In this document: positions 16,789 to 26,849 of the stretch, one piece after another
Layout: every line of letters begins with the position of its first letter
How positions within the stretch are numbered: position 1 is the first letter of the stretch
NCBI GenBank assembly: GCA_903866395.1
Contig: CAIPNM010000516.1
Coordinates: forward strand, 1 to 35,318
Origin: an uncultured bacterium
GTDB lineage: Bacteria > Pseudomonadota > Gammaproteobacteria > Burkholderiales > Burkholderiaceae_E
Reading direction: 5' to 3'
Length of the DNA: 35,318 nucleotides
The notes under the pieces: generated by a model
What the model saw: only the letters and a program-made list of their open reading frames with translations
The model's database searches: none
What the model was told of the DNA's origin: nothing
Program-made: the position numbers and the translations under genes

Positions 16789-17274
16789 TCAGCGGTACTT
16801 CGCATCAGCCTCCCTGTTGGCGGCGATTTCTTGCTCGTAGCGATCGCCGACCGCCAGCAGCATCTCTTTGGTGAAGTAGAGATCGCCGCGCTTTTCGCCG
16901 TGGTATTCGTGAATGTGCGTTTCAACGATGGAATCAACCGGGCAGCTTTCCTCGCAAAAGCCGCAGAAGATGCACTTCGTGAGGTCGATGTCGTAGCGCG
17001 TGGTACGACGGGTGTTATCGGCCCGCACCTCAGATTCGATGGTGATCGCCAGGGCCGGGCACACTGCCTCGCAGAGTTTGCAGGCAATGCAGCGCTCTTC
17101 GCCGTTGGGATACCGACGCAGGGCGTGAAGACCGCGGAATCGCGGCGACATCGGCGTTTTCTCTTCCGGATACTGCACCGTGATCTTGCGGGCGAAGAAA
17201 TAACGCCCGGTGAGCGCGAGGCCCTTCAGCATCTCGCTCAACATGAAACTCGACAGGAACTCCTTCACCGCCAT
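16789..17274 (-). CDS. nuoI: NADH-quinone oxidoreductase subunit I
   Basis: A 161-residue ferredoxin-like subunit that carries two [4Fe-4S] clusters (N6a and N6b) in the peripheral arm of complex I. The two motifs are complete: Cys62, 65, 68 and 72 in [14 protein letters not shown], and Cys101, 104, 107 and 111 in [12 protein letters not shown]. The start at ATG 17274 ([10 protein letters not shown]) matches the family N-terminus; the frame stays open further upstream into nuoH but that part reads as an out-of-frame shadow of nuoH. The gap to nuoH is 10 bases. Confidence 0.97.
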   Translation of the reverse strand: MAVKEFLSSFMLSEMLKGLALTGRYFFARKITVQYPEEKTPMSPRFRGLHALRRYPNGEERCIACKLCEAVCPALAITIESEVRADNTRRTTRYDIDLTKCIFCGFCEESCPVDSIVETHIHEYHGEKRGDLYFTKEMLLAVGDRYEQEIAANREADAKYR

Positions 17275-17284
17275 GGTCTTGGCC

Positions 17285-18358
17285 TCACTTCCAGATGTTC
17301 CAGGGCGTCTGCATCCAGATCGCCACGACGACCAGCCAGACCAGCGTGACCGGAATGAAAATCTTCCAGCCGAGCCGCATGATGTGGTCATAGCGGTAAC
17401 GCGGGAACGACGCGCGGAACCAGATGAAGAGCGACACCACGACGAAGGTCTTGATGCCGAGCCAGATCCAGCCCGGGATCCAGTTGAGGACGGGCCAGTC
17501 GAGAGGCGACGCCCAGCCCCCCAGAAACATGATCGAGGCCACCGCCGACAGAAGAATCATGTTGGCGTATTCGGCGAGGAAGAAGATGGCAAAGCCCATG
17601 CCGGAATATTCGATCATGTGGCCTGCCACGATCTCCGATTCGCCCTCCACCACATCGAACGGGTGACGGTTGGTTTCCGCCACCGACGAGATCACATAGA
17701 CCACGAACACCGGCAGGAGCGGCAGCCAGTTCCAGGACAGGAAATTGAGTCCGATGTCGGCAAAGTAGCCTTCACCCTGACGCAATACGATGTCGGTCAT
17801 GTTGAGGCTGCCCGACACCATGAGCACCACCACCAGCGCAAAGCCGATGGCCAGTTCGTAAGAGACCATCTGCGCCGAGGCCCGCATGGCACCCAGGAAC
17901 GCGTACTTCGAGTTGGAGGCCCAGCCGGCGATGATGACGCCATACACCTCAAGCGAGGTGATCGCCATGAGGAGCAGCAGCCCTGCGTTGACATTGGCAA
18001 GCGCCTGCTCCGGCCCGAAGGGGATCACCACCCAGGCCGCCATCGCAGGCATGATCGTCATGACTGGGCCGATCACGTAGAGCACCGGGTTGGCGCGAGC
18101 CGGGGTGATGACTTCCTTCAGCAACAGTTTCAGGGCATCGGCAATGGGCTGAAGCAGCCCGAACGGCCCTACCCTGTTGGGCCCCAGTCGAATGTGCATG
18201 TAGCCAATCATCTTGCGTTCCCACAAGGTGAGATAGGCCACGCAACCCATGATGGGGAGCACCAGCAGAATGATCTTGATCAGGTTCCAAACGACCGGCC
18301 ACGCCGCACCCAGCGTACCAGCGCCCCATTGGGTGAAGCCGTCGATCAGCGCGTCCAT
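17285..18358 (-). CDS. nuoH: NADH-quinone oxidoreductase subunit H
   Basis: A 357-residue membrane subunit that forms much of the quinone-binding chamber and connects the peripheral and membrane arms. Conserved family segments include the loop [24 protein letters not shown] (split here by reading in two parts: [12 protein letters not shown] and [12 protein letters not shown]) and [19 protein letters not shown], whose acidic loop lines the quinone site. Eight or so helices are visible. The ATG shares one base with the TGA of nuoG (TGATG), which indicates coupled translation. Confidence 0.97.
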   Translation of the reverse strand: MDALIDGFTQWGAGTLGAAWPVVWNLIKIILLVLPIMGCVAYLTLWERKMIGYMHIRLGPNRVGPFGLLQPIADALKLLLKEVITPARANPVLYVIGPVMTIMPAMAAWVVIPFGPEQALANVNAGLLLLMAITSLEVYGVIIAGWASNSKYAFLGAMRASAQMVSYELAIGFALVVVLMVSGSLNMTDIVLRQGEGYFADIGLNFLSWNWLPLLPVFVVYVISSVAETNRHPFDVVEGESEIVAGHMIEYSGMGFAIFFLAEYANMILLSAVASIMFLGGWASPLDWPVLNWIPGWIWLGIKTFVVVSLFIWFRASFPRYRYDHIMRLGWKIFIPVTLVWLVVVAIWMQTPWNIWK

Positions 18359-20706
18359 CAGGCTGCTCCGGTGACGGTGACAGGCCCGGCCAGACTGGCC
18401 AGACCCGCGGTGGTCGGATGGGCAGCGGCAATTCGCAGTACCTGATCGGCAAGCGTCTCGTCGAGTTCGAGTTCGAGGAGCGCATGCCCAGTGACGCCTG
18501 CGGCCGCCTGTTCGATCCGCACGCGGGTGCCGGCGGGTAAGCCGAGCGCAGCAAGCGTACGCGCGTTAACCCGTGCCCGCGGCGGACGCGCATCGCGTGT
18601 CTGCTGAAGGCTGTCCGCGCGACGCACCAGCGGATCGGAAAAATAGATGGGAACATCGGCCAGCCGCTCGAGCCCTGCTGACCGGTCAGCCACCGGCGCC
18701 TGCGGCTCGCCCGCCAGCTGATTATTGAGACGGCTTTCCCAGCCCGCAGGCAGCGCGGCAGCGCGCACCGCCTCAGCACTATCGAACTGCGTGCCCGTGA
18801 CGCCAGCGAGATCGGCAAGCACCCGAAGCACTTTCCAGCCAGGACGGGCCTGCCCCGCAGGGCGAACCACGCCATTAAAGGTTTGCAGACGGCCTTCGCA
18901 GTTCACGAAGCTACCGGCGGTTTCGGTAAATGGCGTGATCGGCAGCAGGCAGTCGGCAAGCTCGAGAAGCTCCGGCGAGCGGAAAGCAGTCAGTGCGATC
19001 ACCGATTGCGCAGCCCCCAGCGCTGCGCGCGCTACGGCCGGCAAGGCATGGTCGAGTGTGGGTTCGTTATTGAGCAGGAGATAGAGCGCACGGGGCTGCT
19101 CCACCATGGCGCGGGCATCAAGCGCGCCGGCATCGGGTATCGCGCCGGCCAACCAGGCCCCCACCGTATTGGCCCCCTCGGTGAGAACACCCAGCCGGGC
19201 GCCGCAGATCTGCGCTACCGATTGCGCAAGCTGTACCAGCGCCGCCTGCTGAGGGTGCTGGGACACCGCATTACCCAGCAGGATGGAGACCGACTGCCCC
19301 GAGGCCAGCAGTTCAGCGATTTGGGTGGAGGCGGCCGAAGGCTCGACGGCTGCGAGCGACGCCGGCACCGCCACCGACTTGATCCGGGCAAGCGCCACGG
19401 CAACGCCGGCAAGCGCGCCGGCCCACTCAGACGGGGCAACAGTCTGGCGAACTGCTACCGGCATCAACAGATCTTCGGCAGCCGCATGCAGCGAAGCGAC
19501 CCGGGCGCCGCGGCGAACCGCTGCGCGAATCCGGGCAGCGAGCAGCGGGTGATCCTTCCGCAGGAACGAGCCCACGATGAACAGCCGATCCGATTGCGCC
19601 AGCGTCTCGATCGCCATGCCCAGCCAGGGCACGCCCGCGCGTGCGGAGTCGGCGGACGAATCGAGCTGGCGCAGGCGAACATCGACATTACCGCCGCCCA
19701 ACCCGCGAACCAGTCGGCCAAGAAGGTATGACTCTTCAACCGTGCTGTTTGCCGAGCCCAGGGCGCCAATCGCCTGGCCGCCACGCTCATCGCGAACACG
19801 GGTGAGCGCATGCGCGGCGTACTCGAGCGCGGTTTGCCAGTCGGCGGTTTGCCACTGGCCGTTTTGACGGATCATCGGCTCGGTGAGCCGGTCGGGGCTA
19901 TTGAGCCCTTCGTAAGAGAAACGGTCGCGGTCGGAGATCCAGCACTCATTGACCGCTTCGTTATCAAGCGGAACCACCCGCATGACGCGATCAGCCTTCA
20001 CCTGAACCACGATGTTGGAGCCGAGTGAATCGTGCGGGGCAATGGAGCGGCGACGCGCCAGTTCCCAGGTACGCGCGCTGTAGCGGAAGGGTTTGCTGGT
20101 GAGCGCGCCGACCGGGCAGACATCAATCATGTTGCCCGAGAGCTCGGAGTCGACCGACCGCCCCACGAAGCTCATGATTTCGGAGTGTTCGCCGCGCCCG
20201 GCCATGCCGAGCTCCATCACACCTGCCACTTCCTGGCCGAACCGCACACAGCGCGTGCAATGAATGCAGCGGCTCATTTCCTCGGCGGAGATAAGCGGCC
20301 CCATCGGCTTGTGGAAGATGACCCGCTTTTCTTCGTGATAGCGCGACGCCGAACCGCCATAGCCCACCGCGAGATCCTGCAACTGACACTCGCCGCCCTG
20401 GTCGCAGATCGGGCAATCGAGCGGGTGATTGATGAGCAGGAACTCCATCACGCCCTTCTGTGCGGCAATGGCGCGCTCGGAGCGGGTTTGAACTTTCATG
20501 CCGGGGGCAACCGGCGTGGCACACGCCGGCAGCGGCTTCGGTGCCTTCTCGACGTCAACCAGACACATGCGGCAGTTGGCCGCGATCGAGAGCTTCTTGT
20601 GATAGCAGAAATGCGGCACGAACAGCCCAAGCTTCTCGGCCGCATGCATCACCATGCTGCCGGGGGGAACTTCGACCTTCTGTCCGTCTACTTCGAGCTC
20701 GATCAT
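18358..20706 (-). CDS. nuoG: NADH-quinone oxidoreductase subunit G
   Basis: A 782-residue iron-sulfur subunit of the peripheral arm. The N-terminal [2Fe-2S] ligands are Cys34, 45, 48 and 62; the His/Cys cluster N5 ligands are His94, Cys98, 101 and 107; the next [4Fe-4S] ligands are Cys147, 150, 153 and Cys197 in CPVGAL. The remaining two thirds is a molybdopterin-oxidoreductase-like fold without the cofactor. No extra N7-type CxxCxxxC group was seen after residue 220. Start ATG 20706 ([13 protein letters not shown]) begins the ferredoxin fold; an upstream in-frame start would overlap the nuoF end. The C-terminal half is Ala-rich and the least conserved part. Confidence 0.96.
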   Translation of the reverse strand: MIELEVDGQKVEVPPGSMVMHAAEKLGLFVPHFCYHKKLSIAANCRMCLVDVEKAPKPLPACATPVAPGMKVQTRSERAIAAQKGVMEFLLINHPLDCPICDQGGECQLQDLAVGYGGSASRYHEEKRVIFHKPMGPLISAEEMSRCIHCTRCVRFGQEVAGVMELGMAGRGEHSEIMSFVGRSVDSELSGNMIDVCPVGALTSKPFRYSARTWELARRRSIAPHDSLGSNIVVQVKADRVMRVVPLDNEAVNECWISDRDRFSYEGLNSPDRLTEPMIRQNGQWQTADWQTALEYAAHALTRVRDERGGQAIGALGSANSTVEESYLLGRLVRGLGGGNVDVRLRQLDSSADSARAGVPWLGMAIETLAQSDRLFIVGSFLRKDHPLLAARIRAAVRRGARVASLHAAAEDLLMPVAVRQTVAPSEWAGALAGVAVALARIKSVAVPASLAAVEPSAASTQIAELLASGQSVSILLGNAVSQHPQQAALVQLAQSVAQICGARLGVLTEGANTVGAWLAGAIPDAGALDARAMVEQPRALYLLLNNEPTLDHALPAVARAALGAAQSVIALTAFRSPELLELADCLLPITPFTETAGSFVNCEGRLQTFNGVVRPAGQARPGWKVLRVLADLAGVTGTQFDSAEAVRAAALPAGWESRLNNQLAGEPQAPVADRSAGLERLADVPIYFSDPLVRRADSLQQTRDARPPRARVNARTLAALGLPAGTRVRIEQAAAGVTGHALLELELDETLADQVLRIAAAHPTTAGLASLAGPVTVTGAA

Positions 20707-20722
20707 GCTTGTGGAATCCTGA

Positions 20723-22060
20723 TCACAGATAAGTCGGCACCATGCAGCGCCGATGCTCGACATGCCAGGCGAATTCGTCGCGGTAATGCTTGAGGAAGGC
20801 CCTCACCGGCATGGCCGCCGCATCGCCCAGTGCACAGATAGTGCGGCCCTGGATGTTGTCCGCGATACGGTTGAGTTCGTCGAGATCGGCCATCGTGCCC
20901 TCGCCGTGCTCGATGCGGTGCACCAGGCGCCAAAGCCAACCCGTGCCCTCGCGGCAGGGCGTGCACTGGCCACACGACTCTTCGTAATAAAAATAGGACA
21001 GGCGCAAAAGCGACTTGACCGCACAGCGGGTTTCATCCATCACGATGACGGCGCCCGAACCCAGCATTGAGCCCGCCTTGGAGATGGAGTCGTAGTCCAT
21101 GTCGGTGGCCATCATGATGTCGGCGGGCAGCACGGGCATGGACGATCCGCCAGGAATCACCATCTTGAGCTTCCGACCACCGCGCACGCCCCCCGCGAGT
21201 TCGAGCAGCTTGGCAAACGGCGTACCCAGCGGAATTTCATAGTTGCCCGGGCGCTCGACGTCACCCGAGATCGAAAACACCTTGGTGCCGCCGTTGTTGG
21301 GCTTACCGATTTCGAGGTAGGCCGGACCGCCATTTCGGATGATCCAGGGCACTGCCGCAAACGACTCGGTGTTGTTGATGGTGGTGGGCTTACCGTAGAG
21401 GCCGAAACTGGCAGGAAAAGGCGGCTTGAACCGTGGCTGGCCTTTCTTACCCTCGAGTGACTCGAGGAGTGCGGTTTCCTCGCCGCAGATGTAGGCGCCA
21501 TAGCCGTGGAAAGCGTGCAACTGGAACGAAAACGCTGAGCCCAGAATGTTGTCGCCCAGATAACCCGCTGCGCGCGCCTCTTCAAGGGCTTCCTCGAAGC
21601 GCTCGTAAACCGAAAAAATCTCGCCGTGAATGTAGTTGTAGCCGACGCTTATCCCCATGGCATAAGCGGCGATCGCCATGCCCTCGATCACGATGTGCGG
21701 GTTATAGCGCAGGATGTCGCGGTCTTTGAAGGTGCCGGGCTCACCCTCGTCGGAGTTGCACACCAGGTATTTCGGACCGGTGTACTGCTTGGGCATGAAG
21801 CTCCACTTGAGCCCGGTGGGAAAGCCCGCTCCGCCCCGCCCACGCAGCCCCGAGGCCTTGACCTCGGCGATGACCTGCTCGGGGGTCAGCCCCTCGGTGA
21901 GAATGCGGCGCAAGGCCTTGTAGCCATCGCGCTGTTCATAGTCTTTCAGCCGCCAGCCGTCGGGCGAGGTAAGCCCCGCCAGAATCTGCGGCTTGATGTG
22001 CCGGCCATGGAAACACGATTCCTGGGCACGGGCGTCGATCAGCAGGTCTTTGGCTCCCAT
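20723..22060 (-). CDS. nuoF: NADH-quinone oxidoreductase subunit F
   Basis: A 445-residue flavoprotein that takes electrons from [20 protein letters not shown] (71-86) is the glycine-rich FMN/NADH site; the cluster N3 ligands Cys363, 366, 369 ([12 protein letters not shown]) and Cys409 (RTICALGDA) are all present. The gene lies between nuoE (10-base gap) and nuoG (16-base gap). The length fits the family, and the start gives the usual short N-terminal arm before the FMN domain. Confidence 0.97.
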   Translation of the reverse strand: MGAKDLLIDARAQESCFHGRHIKPQILAGLTSPDGWRLKDYEQRDGYKALRRILTEGLTPEQVIAEVKASGLRGRGGAGFPTGLKWSFMPKQYTGPKYLVCNSDEGEPGTFKDRDILRYNPHIVIEGMAIAAYAMGISVGYNYIHGEIFSVYERFEEALEEARAAGYLGDNILGSAFSFQLHAFHGYGAYICGEETALLESLEGKKGQPRFKPPFPASFGLYGKPTTINNTESFAAVPWIIRNGGPAYLEIGKPNNGGTKVFSISGDVERPGNYEIPLGTPFAKLLELAGGVRGGRKLKMVIPGGSSMPVLPADIMMATDMDYDSISKAGSMLGSGAVIVMDETRCAVKSLLRLSYFYYEESCGQCTPCREGTGWLWRLVHRIEHGEGTMADLDELNRIADNIQGRTICALGDAAAMPVRAFLKHYRDEFAWHVEHRRCMVPTYL

Positions 22061-22070
22061 GGCCTCTTCC

Positions 22071-22568
22071 TCAGCCCTTTGCCTTCAGTTCATCGATCAG
22101 CGCGTCAAGCTTCGCGTTGTCCATGAAACTGCACATCCGTTTGTTGTTGACCAGCAGCACGGGCGCATCGCCACACGCGCCCTGGCACTCGCTTTCCTTG
22201 AGCGTGAACAGGCCATCCCCGGTGGTTTCACCGTAGGTGATGCCCAGGCGCTCTTTAAGGTATTCGCCCGCCTTCGCGCCGTCGCGCAACGCGCATGGCA
22301 GGCAGGTGCAGATGGCGAGCTTGAACTTGCCCACCGGCCGCGTGTCGTACATGTTGTAGAACGTGGCCACTTCATGCACCGCAATAGGAGGCATTTCGAG
22401 CACCGCGGCGACCGCTTCGATCACCTCGGGTGACACCCAACCGTGTTCGTCCTGCGCGATGGCGAGCGCCGCCATGACCGCCGACTGCTTCTGGTCGGCC
22501 GGATACTTGCGGACCTCACGGTCGATGCGGGCCCGGGCCTCGGCAGACAGCAGCGAAACCGCGCTCAT
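22071..22568 (-). CDS. nuoE: NADH-quinone oxidoreductase subunit E
   Basis: A 165-residue thioredoxin-fold subunit with the [2Fe-2S] cluster N1a. The four ligands are Cys87 and Cys92 (ICTCLPC) and Cys128 and Cys132 (CQGACGDAP). An extra cysteine, Cys89, lies between the first two ligands and is probably not a ligand. The N-terminal helical part and [16 protein letters not shown] are typical. The ATG overlaps the nuoD stop by four bases (ATGA), so the two are translationally coupled. Works with NuoF and NuoG in the NADH-oxidising module. Confidence 0.97.
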   Translation of the reverse strand: MSAVSLLSAEARARIDREVRKYPADQKQSAVMAALAIAQDEHGWVSPEVIEAVAAVLEMPPIAVHEVATFYNMYDTRPVGKFKLAICTCLPCALRDGAKAGEYLKERLGITYGETTGDGLFTLKESECQGACGDAPVLLVNNKRMCSFMDNAKLDALIDELKAKG

Positions 22569-23818
22569 CGGTCGATCTCCCCGAAAACAATATCCTGCGT
22601 ACCGATGATGGTGACGACGTCAGCAATCATGTGACCGCGCGCCATTTCATCAAGCGCCTGGAGGTGAACGAAACCCGGGGCACGAATCTTCAGCCGATAG
22701 GGCTTATTGGCGCCATCCGATACGAGGTAGATGCCGAACTCGCCTTTGGGGTGTTCCACCGCAGCATAAGCCTCGCCCTCGGGCACATGCATTCCTTCGG
22801 TGAAGAGCTTGAAGTGATGAATGAGCTCTTCCATGTTTGACTTCATGTCGACCCGCGAGGGCGGCGCCACCTTGTGGTTATCGGTCATGACCGGACCCGG
22901 GTGGTTACGCAGCCACTCGATACACTGCCGGATGATGCGGTTGCTCTGCCGCATCTCCTCGACCCGCACCAGGTAACGGTCGTAGCAATCGCCGTTTCGT
23001 CCCACCGGGATATCGAAGTCAAGCAGGTCGTAGACCTCATAGGGCTGCTTTTTGCGCAGATCCCATTCCACACCCGACCCCCTCAGCATGGGGCCGGTAA
23101 AGCCAAGCGCCTTGGCTCGATCGGGATCCACCACGCCCACGCCCACCAGCCGCTGTTTCCAGATGCGATTATCGGTGAGCAACGTTTCATACTCATCGAC
23201 ATAGCCGGGGAACCGGTTGGTGAAGTCTTCGATGAAATCGAGGAGCGAGCCTTCGCGATTGCGGTTAAGCGCCTTGATGGCCGCCTCATTGCGAACCTTG
23301 CTTGCCAGATGCTTGGGCATGACATCGGGCAGATCACGGTAGACGCCACCCGGCCGATAGTAGGCCGCGTGCATGCGCGCGCCCGATACCGCTTCGTAGC
23401 AGTCCATCAGGTCTTCACGCTCGCGGAAGGCGTAGAGGAAAACCGCCATGGCGCCCACGTCGAGGCCGTGCGCACCGATCCAGAGCAGGTGATTGAGGAT
23501 GCGGGTGATTTCGTCAAACATCACCCGGATGTACTGAGCGCGCAGCGGCACTTCAATGCCCAGCAGCTTCTCGATCGCCATGACATACGCGTGTTCGTTG
23601 ACCATCATCGACACATAGTCGAGGCGGTCCATGTAGGGCACGCTTTGAATGAAAGTACGGGTTTCTGCGAGTTTTTCAGTGGCGCGGTGCAGAAGCCCAA
23701 TGTGCGGATCGGCGCGCTGCACCACTTCGCCATCGAGCTCAAGCACCAACCTCAGCACGCCATGCGCCGCCGGATGCTGCGGACCGAAGTTCAACGTGTA
23801 ATTGCGGATTTCAGCCAT
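22565..23818 (-). CDS. nuoD: NADH-quinone oxidoreductase subunit D
   Basis: A 417-residue peripheral-arm subunit that forms the quinone-reduction pocket with NuoB and NuoH; evolutionarily related to the large subunit of NiFe hydrogenases but without the metal cysteines. [20 protein letters not shown] near the N-terminus carries the conserved His that contacts the quinone head group. Conserved [12 protein letters not shown] and [14 protein letters not shown] are also present. nuoC and nuoD are separate genes here, unlike the fused nuoCD of enterobacteria. An 11-base gap separates it from nuoC. Confidence 0.97.
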   Translation of the reverse strand: MAEIRNYTLNFGPQHPAAHGVLRLVLELDGEVVQRADPHIGLLHRATEKLAETRTFIQSVPYMDRLDYVSMMVNEHAYVMAIEKLLGIEVPLRAQYIRVMFDEITRILNHLLWIGAHGLDVGAMAVFLYAFREREDLMDCYEAVSGARMHAAYYRPGGVYRDLPDVMPKHLASKVRNEAAIKALNRNREGSLLDFIEDFTNRFPGYVDEYETLLTDNRIWKQRLVGVGVVDPDRAKALGFTGPMLRGSGVEWDLRKKQPYEVYDLLDFDIPVGRNGDCYDRYLVRVEEMRQSNRIIRQCIEWLRNHPGPVMTDNHKVAPPSRVDMKSNMEELIHHFKLFTEGMHVPEGEAYAAVEHPKGEFGIYLVSDGANKPYRLKIRAPGFVHLQALDEMARGHMIADVVTIIGTQDIVFGEIDR

Positions 23819-23829
23819 GGCGCGTTTCC

Positions 23830-24426
23830 TCAGCGTCCCTGCGCATAACCGTCTTCACGGATGATGCGCGGCGTGACTTCGCGCGGCTCAATTGAGACCG
23901 GTTGGTAGATAACGCGGCGCTGCTCGGGGTCGTAGCGCATTTCCACATGACCCGACACTGGAAAGTCTTTGCGGAACGGATGTCCAACAAAGCCGTAGTC
24001 GGTGAGGAGACGCCGCAAATCGGGGTGCCCCTCGAAGACGATACCGTACAGATCGAATGCCTCGCGCTCAAACCAGCCCACGGCGGGCCACACGTCCATG
24101 AGCGAACCCACGAGCGGCAGATCGTCGTCCGGACAAACCGCGCGCACCCGCAGGCGCCAGTTGTGGGTGAGAGAGAGCAGATGCGTGACCACCGCGAAAC
24201 GCGGACCTTCATGCAGGCCGTCGCGATAGGCGCTGTAATCGAGGCCACAGAGGTCGATGAGGGTCTCGAAGCGGAGTTCGGGTTGATCACGCAACACGAG
24301 ATTAGCCTCAACCCACGAAGCTGCCGGCACCACCAGCGTGATTTCGCCCAACCGCTCGGAGAGCGAGAGCACCCGGTCGCCGAGGTGCTCGCGGAGGCGA
24401 TTGGTGAGGGTTTCGAGTCGGGTCAT
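23830..24426 (-). CDS. nuoC: NADH-quinone oxidoreductase subunit C
   Basis: A 198-residue peripheral-arm subunit, structural and without a cofactor. The family signature ERExxDxxGIxFxGHPDLRR is seen as [20 protein letters not shown], followed by [13 protein letters not shown]. The C-terminal part [18 protein letters not shown] is the extension that packs on NuoD. Starts 34 bases after the nuoB stop. Nothing unusual. Confidence 0.96.
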   Translation of the reverse strand: MTRLETLTNRLREHLGDRVLSLSERLGEITLVVPAASWVEANLVLRDQPELRFETLIDLCGLDYSAYRDGLHEGPRFAVVTHLLSLTHNWRLRVRAVCPDDDLPLVGSLMDVWPAVGWFEREAFDLYGIVFEGHPDLRRLLTDYGFVGHPFRKDFPVSGHVEMRYDPEQRRVIYQPVSIEPREVTPRIIREDGYAQGR

Positions 24427-24460
24427 GTCAGATGCTGGGCAACGGTGAATTCAACAGGCC

Positions 24461-24937
24461 TCATCGGGCAATGGTGGCGGTACGCTTGATCTTGGCCTGC
24501 AGCTGAATGATTCCGTACATCAGCGCTTCAGCGGTAGGCGGGCAGCCCGGCACATAGACATCAACGGGCACGATGCGATCACAGCCGCGCACGACCGAAT
24601 ACGAGTAGTGGTAGTAGCCGCCGCCGTTAGCACAGGACCCCATGGAGATGACCCAGCGAGGCTCAGCCATCTGGTCGTAGACCTTCCGAAGCGCCGGCGC
24701 CATTTTGTTGCAAAGCGTGCCCGCCACGATCATGACGTCGGATTGCCGCGGGCTGGGGCGGAACACCACACCGAAGCGATCGAGGTCGTAGCGCGAAGCG
24801 CCGGCGTGCATCATTTCCACCGCGCAGCAGGCCAGACCAAAGGTCATGGGCCAGAGCGAACCGGTGCGGGTCCAGTTGACCAGCTTGTCGATCTGGGTTG
24901 TGACGAACCCCTGGTTCAGCACGCCTTCAATGCTCAT
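24461..24937 (-). CDS. nuoB: NADH-quinone oxidoreductase subunit B
   Basis: A 158-residue subunit that holds the terminal [4Fe-4S] cluster N2, the direct electron donor to quinone. All four ligands are present: Cys37 and Cys38 in LACCAVEMM, Cys102 in MGSCANGGG and Cys132 in [14 protein letters not shown]. The length matches betaproteobacterial NuoB. Separated from nuoA by 38 bases and from nuoC by 34. Confidence 0.98.
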   Translation of the reverse strand: MSIEGVLNQGFVTTQIDKLVNWTRTGSLWPMTFGLACCAVEMMHAGASRYDLDRFGVVFRPSPRQSDVMIVAGTLCNKMAPALRKVYDQMAEPRWVISMGSCANGGGYYHYSYSVVRGCDRIVPVDVYVPGCPPTAEALMYGIIQLQAKIKRTATIAR

Positions 24938-24975
24938 GTGAGCTCACTCCAACTGCAGCAGCGCCCGCAACCGGA

Positions 24976-25335
24976 TCACTCCCAGTCTAGGGCACCCTTC
25001 TTCCACTCGTAAATGAAACCGACAACCAGGATGGCGAGAAAGACCATCATGGTGAGGAACCCGGTGAATCCGATTGCGCCCATTGAAACCGCCCACGGAA
25101 ATAGGAAGGCGATTTCAAGGTCGAAGAGAATGAAGAGAATGGCAACGAGGTAGTAGCGCACGTCAAACTGCATGCGCGCGTCTTCGAAGGCCTCGAAGCC
25201 ACATTCGTAGGGGGAAAGTTTGGCCGCGTCAGGCCGGGAGGGACCCAGCAGCCTGCCGAGCACCATTGGACCAATGCCGACCGCGATGCCCACGAGAATG
25301 AACAGCAGAACCGGCAGGTAGTTGTCGAGCAACAA
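24976..25335 (-). CDS. nuoA: NADH-quinone oxidoreductase subunit A, TTG start
   Basis: A 119-residue subunit with three membrane helices; [12 protein letters not shown] in the first loop carries the conserved cysteine near the quinone tunnel, and [13 protein letters not shown] marks helix two. No in-frame ATG exists near the family N-terminus: the coding frame begins TTG TTG CTC GAC, so translation probably begins at TTG 25335 (or 25332). GGGATGGG lies about 10-17 bases upstream. It is the first gene of the complex I cluster; tRNA-Leu lies 91 bases upstream on the same strand, with a hairpin and a palindrome between them. Confidence 0.94.
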   Translation of the reverse strand: MLLDNYLPVLLFILVGIAVGIGPMVLGRLLGPSRPDAAKLSPYECGFEAFEDARMQFDVRYYLVAILFILFDLEIAFLFPWAVSMGAIGFTGFLTMMVFLAILVVGFIYEWKKGALDWE

Positions 25336-25370
25336 TTCAGTAACCCATCCCTGTGCAACGGGGCTGCTCG

Positions 25371-25385
25371 CGGTCTGTCAGACCG
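25371..25385. promoter_or_regulatory. 15-base palindrome upstream of nuoA
   Basis: CGGTCTG and CAGACCG are perfect inverted arms around one central base, 36 bases upstream of the nuoA start. TTGATC, a possible -35 element for the minus strand, directly adjoins it at 25384-25389. No -10 of matching spacing was found. It may be an operator for the complex I genes, or an RNA hairpin in a transcript shared with the tRNA. Confidence 0.35.
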
Positions 25386-25403
25386 ATCAACCCTCTTGCC
25401 CTG

Positions 25404-25423
25404 AAATCCGTCTTTGCGGATTT
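25404..25423 (-). terminator. Hairpin four bases after the tRNA 3' end
   Basis: AAATCCG and CGGATTT form a perfect seven-base-pair stem with a six-base loop, starting three bases beyond the encoded CCA of the tRNA. The descending arm ends in TTT but there is no longer T-run, so it could be a weak terminator or a processing hairpin for tRNA release from a longer transcript. Confidence 0.4.
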
Positions 25424-25426
25424 GTA

Positions 25427-25511
25427 TGGTGCCGACGGCGAGACTCGAACTCGCACAGCTTTCGCCACTACCCCCTCAAGATAGCGTGTCTACCAATTTC
25501 ACCACGTCGGC
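25427..25511 (-). tRNA. tRNA-Leu(GAG)
   Basis: An 85-base class II tRNA. The acceptor arms GCCGACG/CGTCGGC pair fully, with A as discriminator and an encoded CCA. The anticodon stem CTATC/GGTAG (one G-T pair) encloses the loop TTGAGGG with anticodon GAG. A long variable arm and the TTCGAGT T-loop follow. It resembles E. coli leuU throughout. It reads CUC/CUU leucine codons and sits between secG and nuoA, as commonly in betaproteobacteria. Confidence 0.95.
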
Positions 25512-25606
25512 ACGGACCAAAACTCAGAAGAATCCGACTTGCACTTCAGGCATTGAGGATGCCCTTCGAACACACCCGAGACGCTGTCCGTTCAAGAACG
25601 GGGCGC

Positions 25607-25636
25607 ATTCTAACCTGATTCACTTCGGAATGTCGC
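25607..25636 (-). promoter_or_regulatory. Candidate stable-RNA promoter for tRNA-Leu
   Basis: On the minus strand TAGAAT (25612-25607) matches five of six -10 bases, GCGACA (25636-25631) matches four of six -35 bases, and the spacer is 18. A GC-rich discriminator GCGCCCC follows the -10, the arrangement linked to stringent control of stable RNA genes. It overlaps the end of secG and would give a precursor with about 90 leader bases before the tRNA. Confidence 0.45.
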
Positions 25637-25982
25637 TGGGTGCAGCAGGTTTGTCGCCACTAGCAGCTGGACGCGAGTCCGGAATATCGCTTCCAGCAGC
25701 CGGTTTGACACCTTCCATGATTGACTTCGCAGCCTGCGGCTTCTGGTGACCCGCGAAGGCGAGGCCCAAGGTGGCCACAAAAAAAACTGCGGCGAGCGCT
25801 GCAGTGGTGCGACTGAGAAAATTGGCGGAACCAGTCGCCCCGAAGAGACTTCCCGAGGAGCCCGAACCGAAGGCGGCCCCCATGTCGGCCCCCTTGCCGT
25901 GTTGGATAAGCACCAGAATGATGACGCCCAGGGCGGCAACGACCTGAACGATGGTGAGCAGCGTGGCGAGCCAGGCGGGCAT
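25620..25982 (-). CDS. secG: Preprotein translocase subunit SecG
   Basis: A 120-residue membrane protein with two helices (about 5-24 and 55-76) joined by the Gly/Ser-rich loop GAAFGSGSSGSLFGATGSANFLSRTT, here described as GAAFGSGSSGSLFGA plus TGSANFLSRTT, which is the SecG signature. It joins SecY and SecE in the Sec export channel. The C-terminal tail (77-120) is rich in Pro, Ala and Ser and probably disordered. AAGGAG lies eight bases before the ATG. It begins 12 bases after tpiA ends, so the two are probably one operon. Confidence 0.95.
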   Translation of the reverse strand: MPAWLATLLTIVQVVAALGVIILVLIQHGKGADMGAAFGSGSSGSLFGATGSANFLSRTTAALAAVFFVATLGLAFAGHQKPQAAKSIMEGVKPAAGSDIPDSRPAASGDKPAAPSDIPK

Positions 25983-25994
25983 GAGTGAAACTCC

Positions 25995-26762
25995 TTATGA
26001 ACGGCCGGCCGCCGCAGCGGCCAGGCAAATGGCAGCGAAGTCGGCAGCCTTGAGCGATGCGCCGCCGATCAGGCCGCCATCGATTCCAGGTACTGCAAAC
26101 AAAGCAGCAGCGTTGTCAGGCTTGACGCTGCCGCCGTAAAGAACCCGAAGACCCGACACGTTGATGCCGAGGCCCTTAAGCGTGGTGCGGATGAACGCGT
26201 GAACCTCACCGGCCTGCTCGGGCGAGGCACTGCGTCCCGTGCCAATCGCCCACACAGGCTCGTAGGCAAGCACCGCTCCTGTACCCGCTTGGGACAGGAT
26301 GCCGCACAGCGGCTGGAGTTGGCTGACTAGCGCGGACTCGGTAGCCCCCGCTTCGCGCTCAGCCAGGGTCTCACCCACGCAAATAATGGGCTGTAAGCCC
26401 CCTGCCACCGCAGCGACGGCTTTGGCAGCCACCTGCTCGCTCGATTCCGCAAGCAGCGTGCGGCGCTCAGAGTGGCCCACAATCGCCCAACGGCATCCCA
26501 TGTCTCTAAGCAGACGGGCCGATACCTCGCCGGTGAATGCGCCATCGGGATGCGGGCTGACGTCTTGCGCGCCGAGCTCAACCGCGCCGCCGCCAAGCAC
26601 ACCGGACAGCGGAGCGAGCAACGGAAACGGTGGGCACAGCGCCACCTCGACCCCGCTCAGATGCGCTGCGAGCATAGACGCCACCTCACCCCCCAGTGCA
26701 GACGCACCAGCGGGCGAACCGTTCATCTTCCAGTTACCGACAACAAGCGGGGAGATGGGCAT
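25995..26762 (-). CDS. tpiA: Triosephosphate isomerase
   Basis: A 255-residue cytosolic TIM-barrel enzyme that interconverts dihydroxyacetone phosphate and glyceraldehyde 3-phosphate. The catalytic residues are Asn10 and Lys12 in VGNWKMNG, His97 in IVGHSERR and Glu168 in AYEPVWAIGTG, the last being followed by the flexible phosphate-gripping loop. YGGSVKPDN and IDGGLIGGASLK are the phosphate-binding ends. The full family length is present. It is followed closely by secG. Confidence 0.97.
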   Translation of the reverse strand: MPISPLVVGNWKMNGSPAGASALGGEVASMLAAHLSGVEVALCPPFPLLAPLSGVLGGGAVELGAQDVSPHPDGAFTGEVSARLLRDMGCRWAIVGHSERRTLLAESSEQVAAKAVAAVAGGLQPIICVGETLAEREAGATESALVSQLQPLCGILSQAGTGAVLAYEPVWAIGTGRSASPEQAGEVHAFIRTTLKGLGINVSGLRVLYGGSVKPDNAAALFAVPGIDGGLIGGASLKAADFAAICLAAAAAGRS

Positions 26763-26801
26763 GAGAGCGGGGCGTTCCGGCCGAAAGAAAGCAAACCCAC
26801 G

Positions 26802-26833
26802 ATTGTAACAGGCGAGGCCGTGCAGGGCCTCGC
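26802..26833 (-). promoter_or_regulatory. Hairpin plus -10-like box between pssA and tpiA
   Basis: GCGAGGCC and GGCCTCGC (26833-26812) make a perfect eight-base-pair stem with a six-base loop, 17 bases past the pssA stop. TACAAT (26807-26802), a five-of-six -10 match, follows at once. No T-run follows the hairpin and no good -35 was found because the hairpin fills that place. It could end pssA transcription and let tpiA-secG start anew. Confidence 0.4.
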
Positions 26834-26849
26834 GAGGACGCGGAGAGGT

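Noticed and set aside
17210-18445. 411-codon plus-strand open frame opposite nuoH
   Set aside because: Antisense shadow with charged low-complexity translation.
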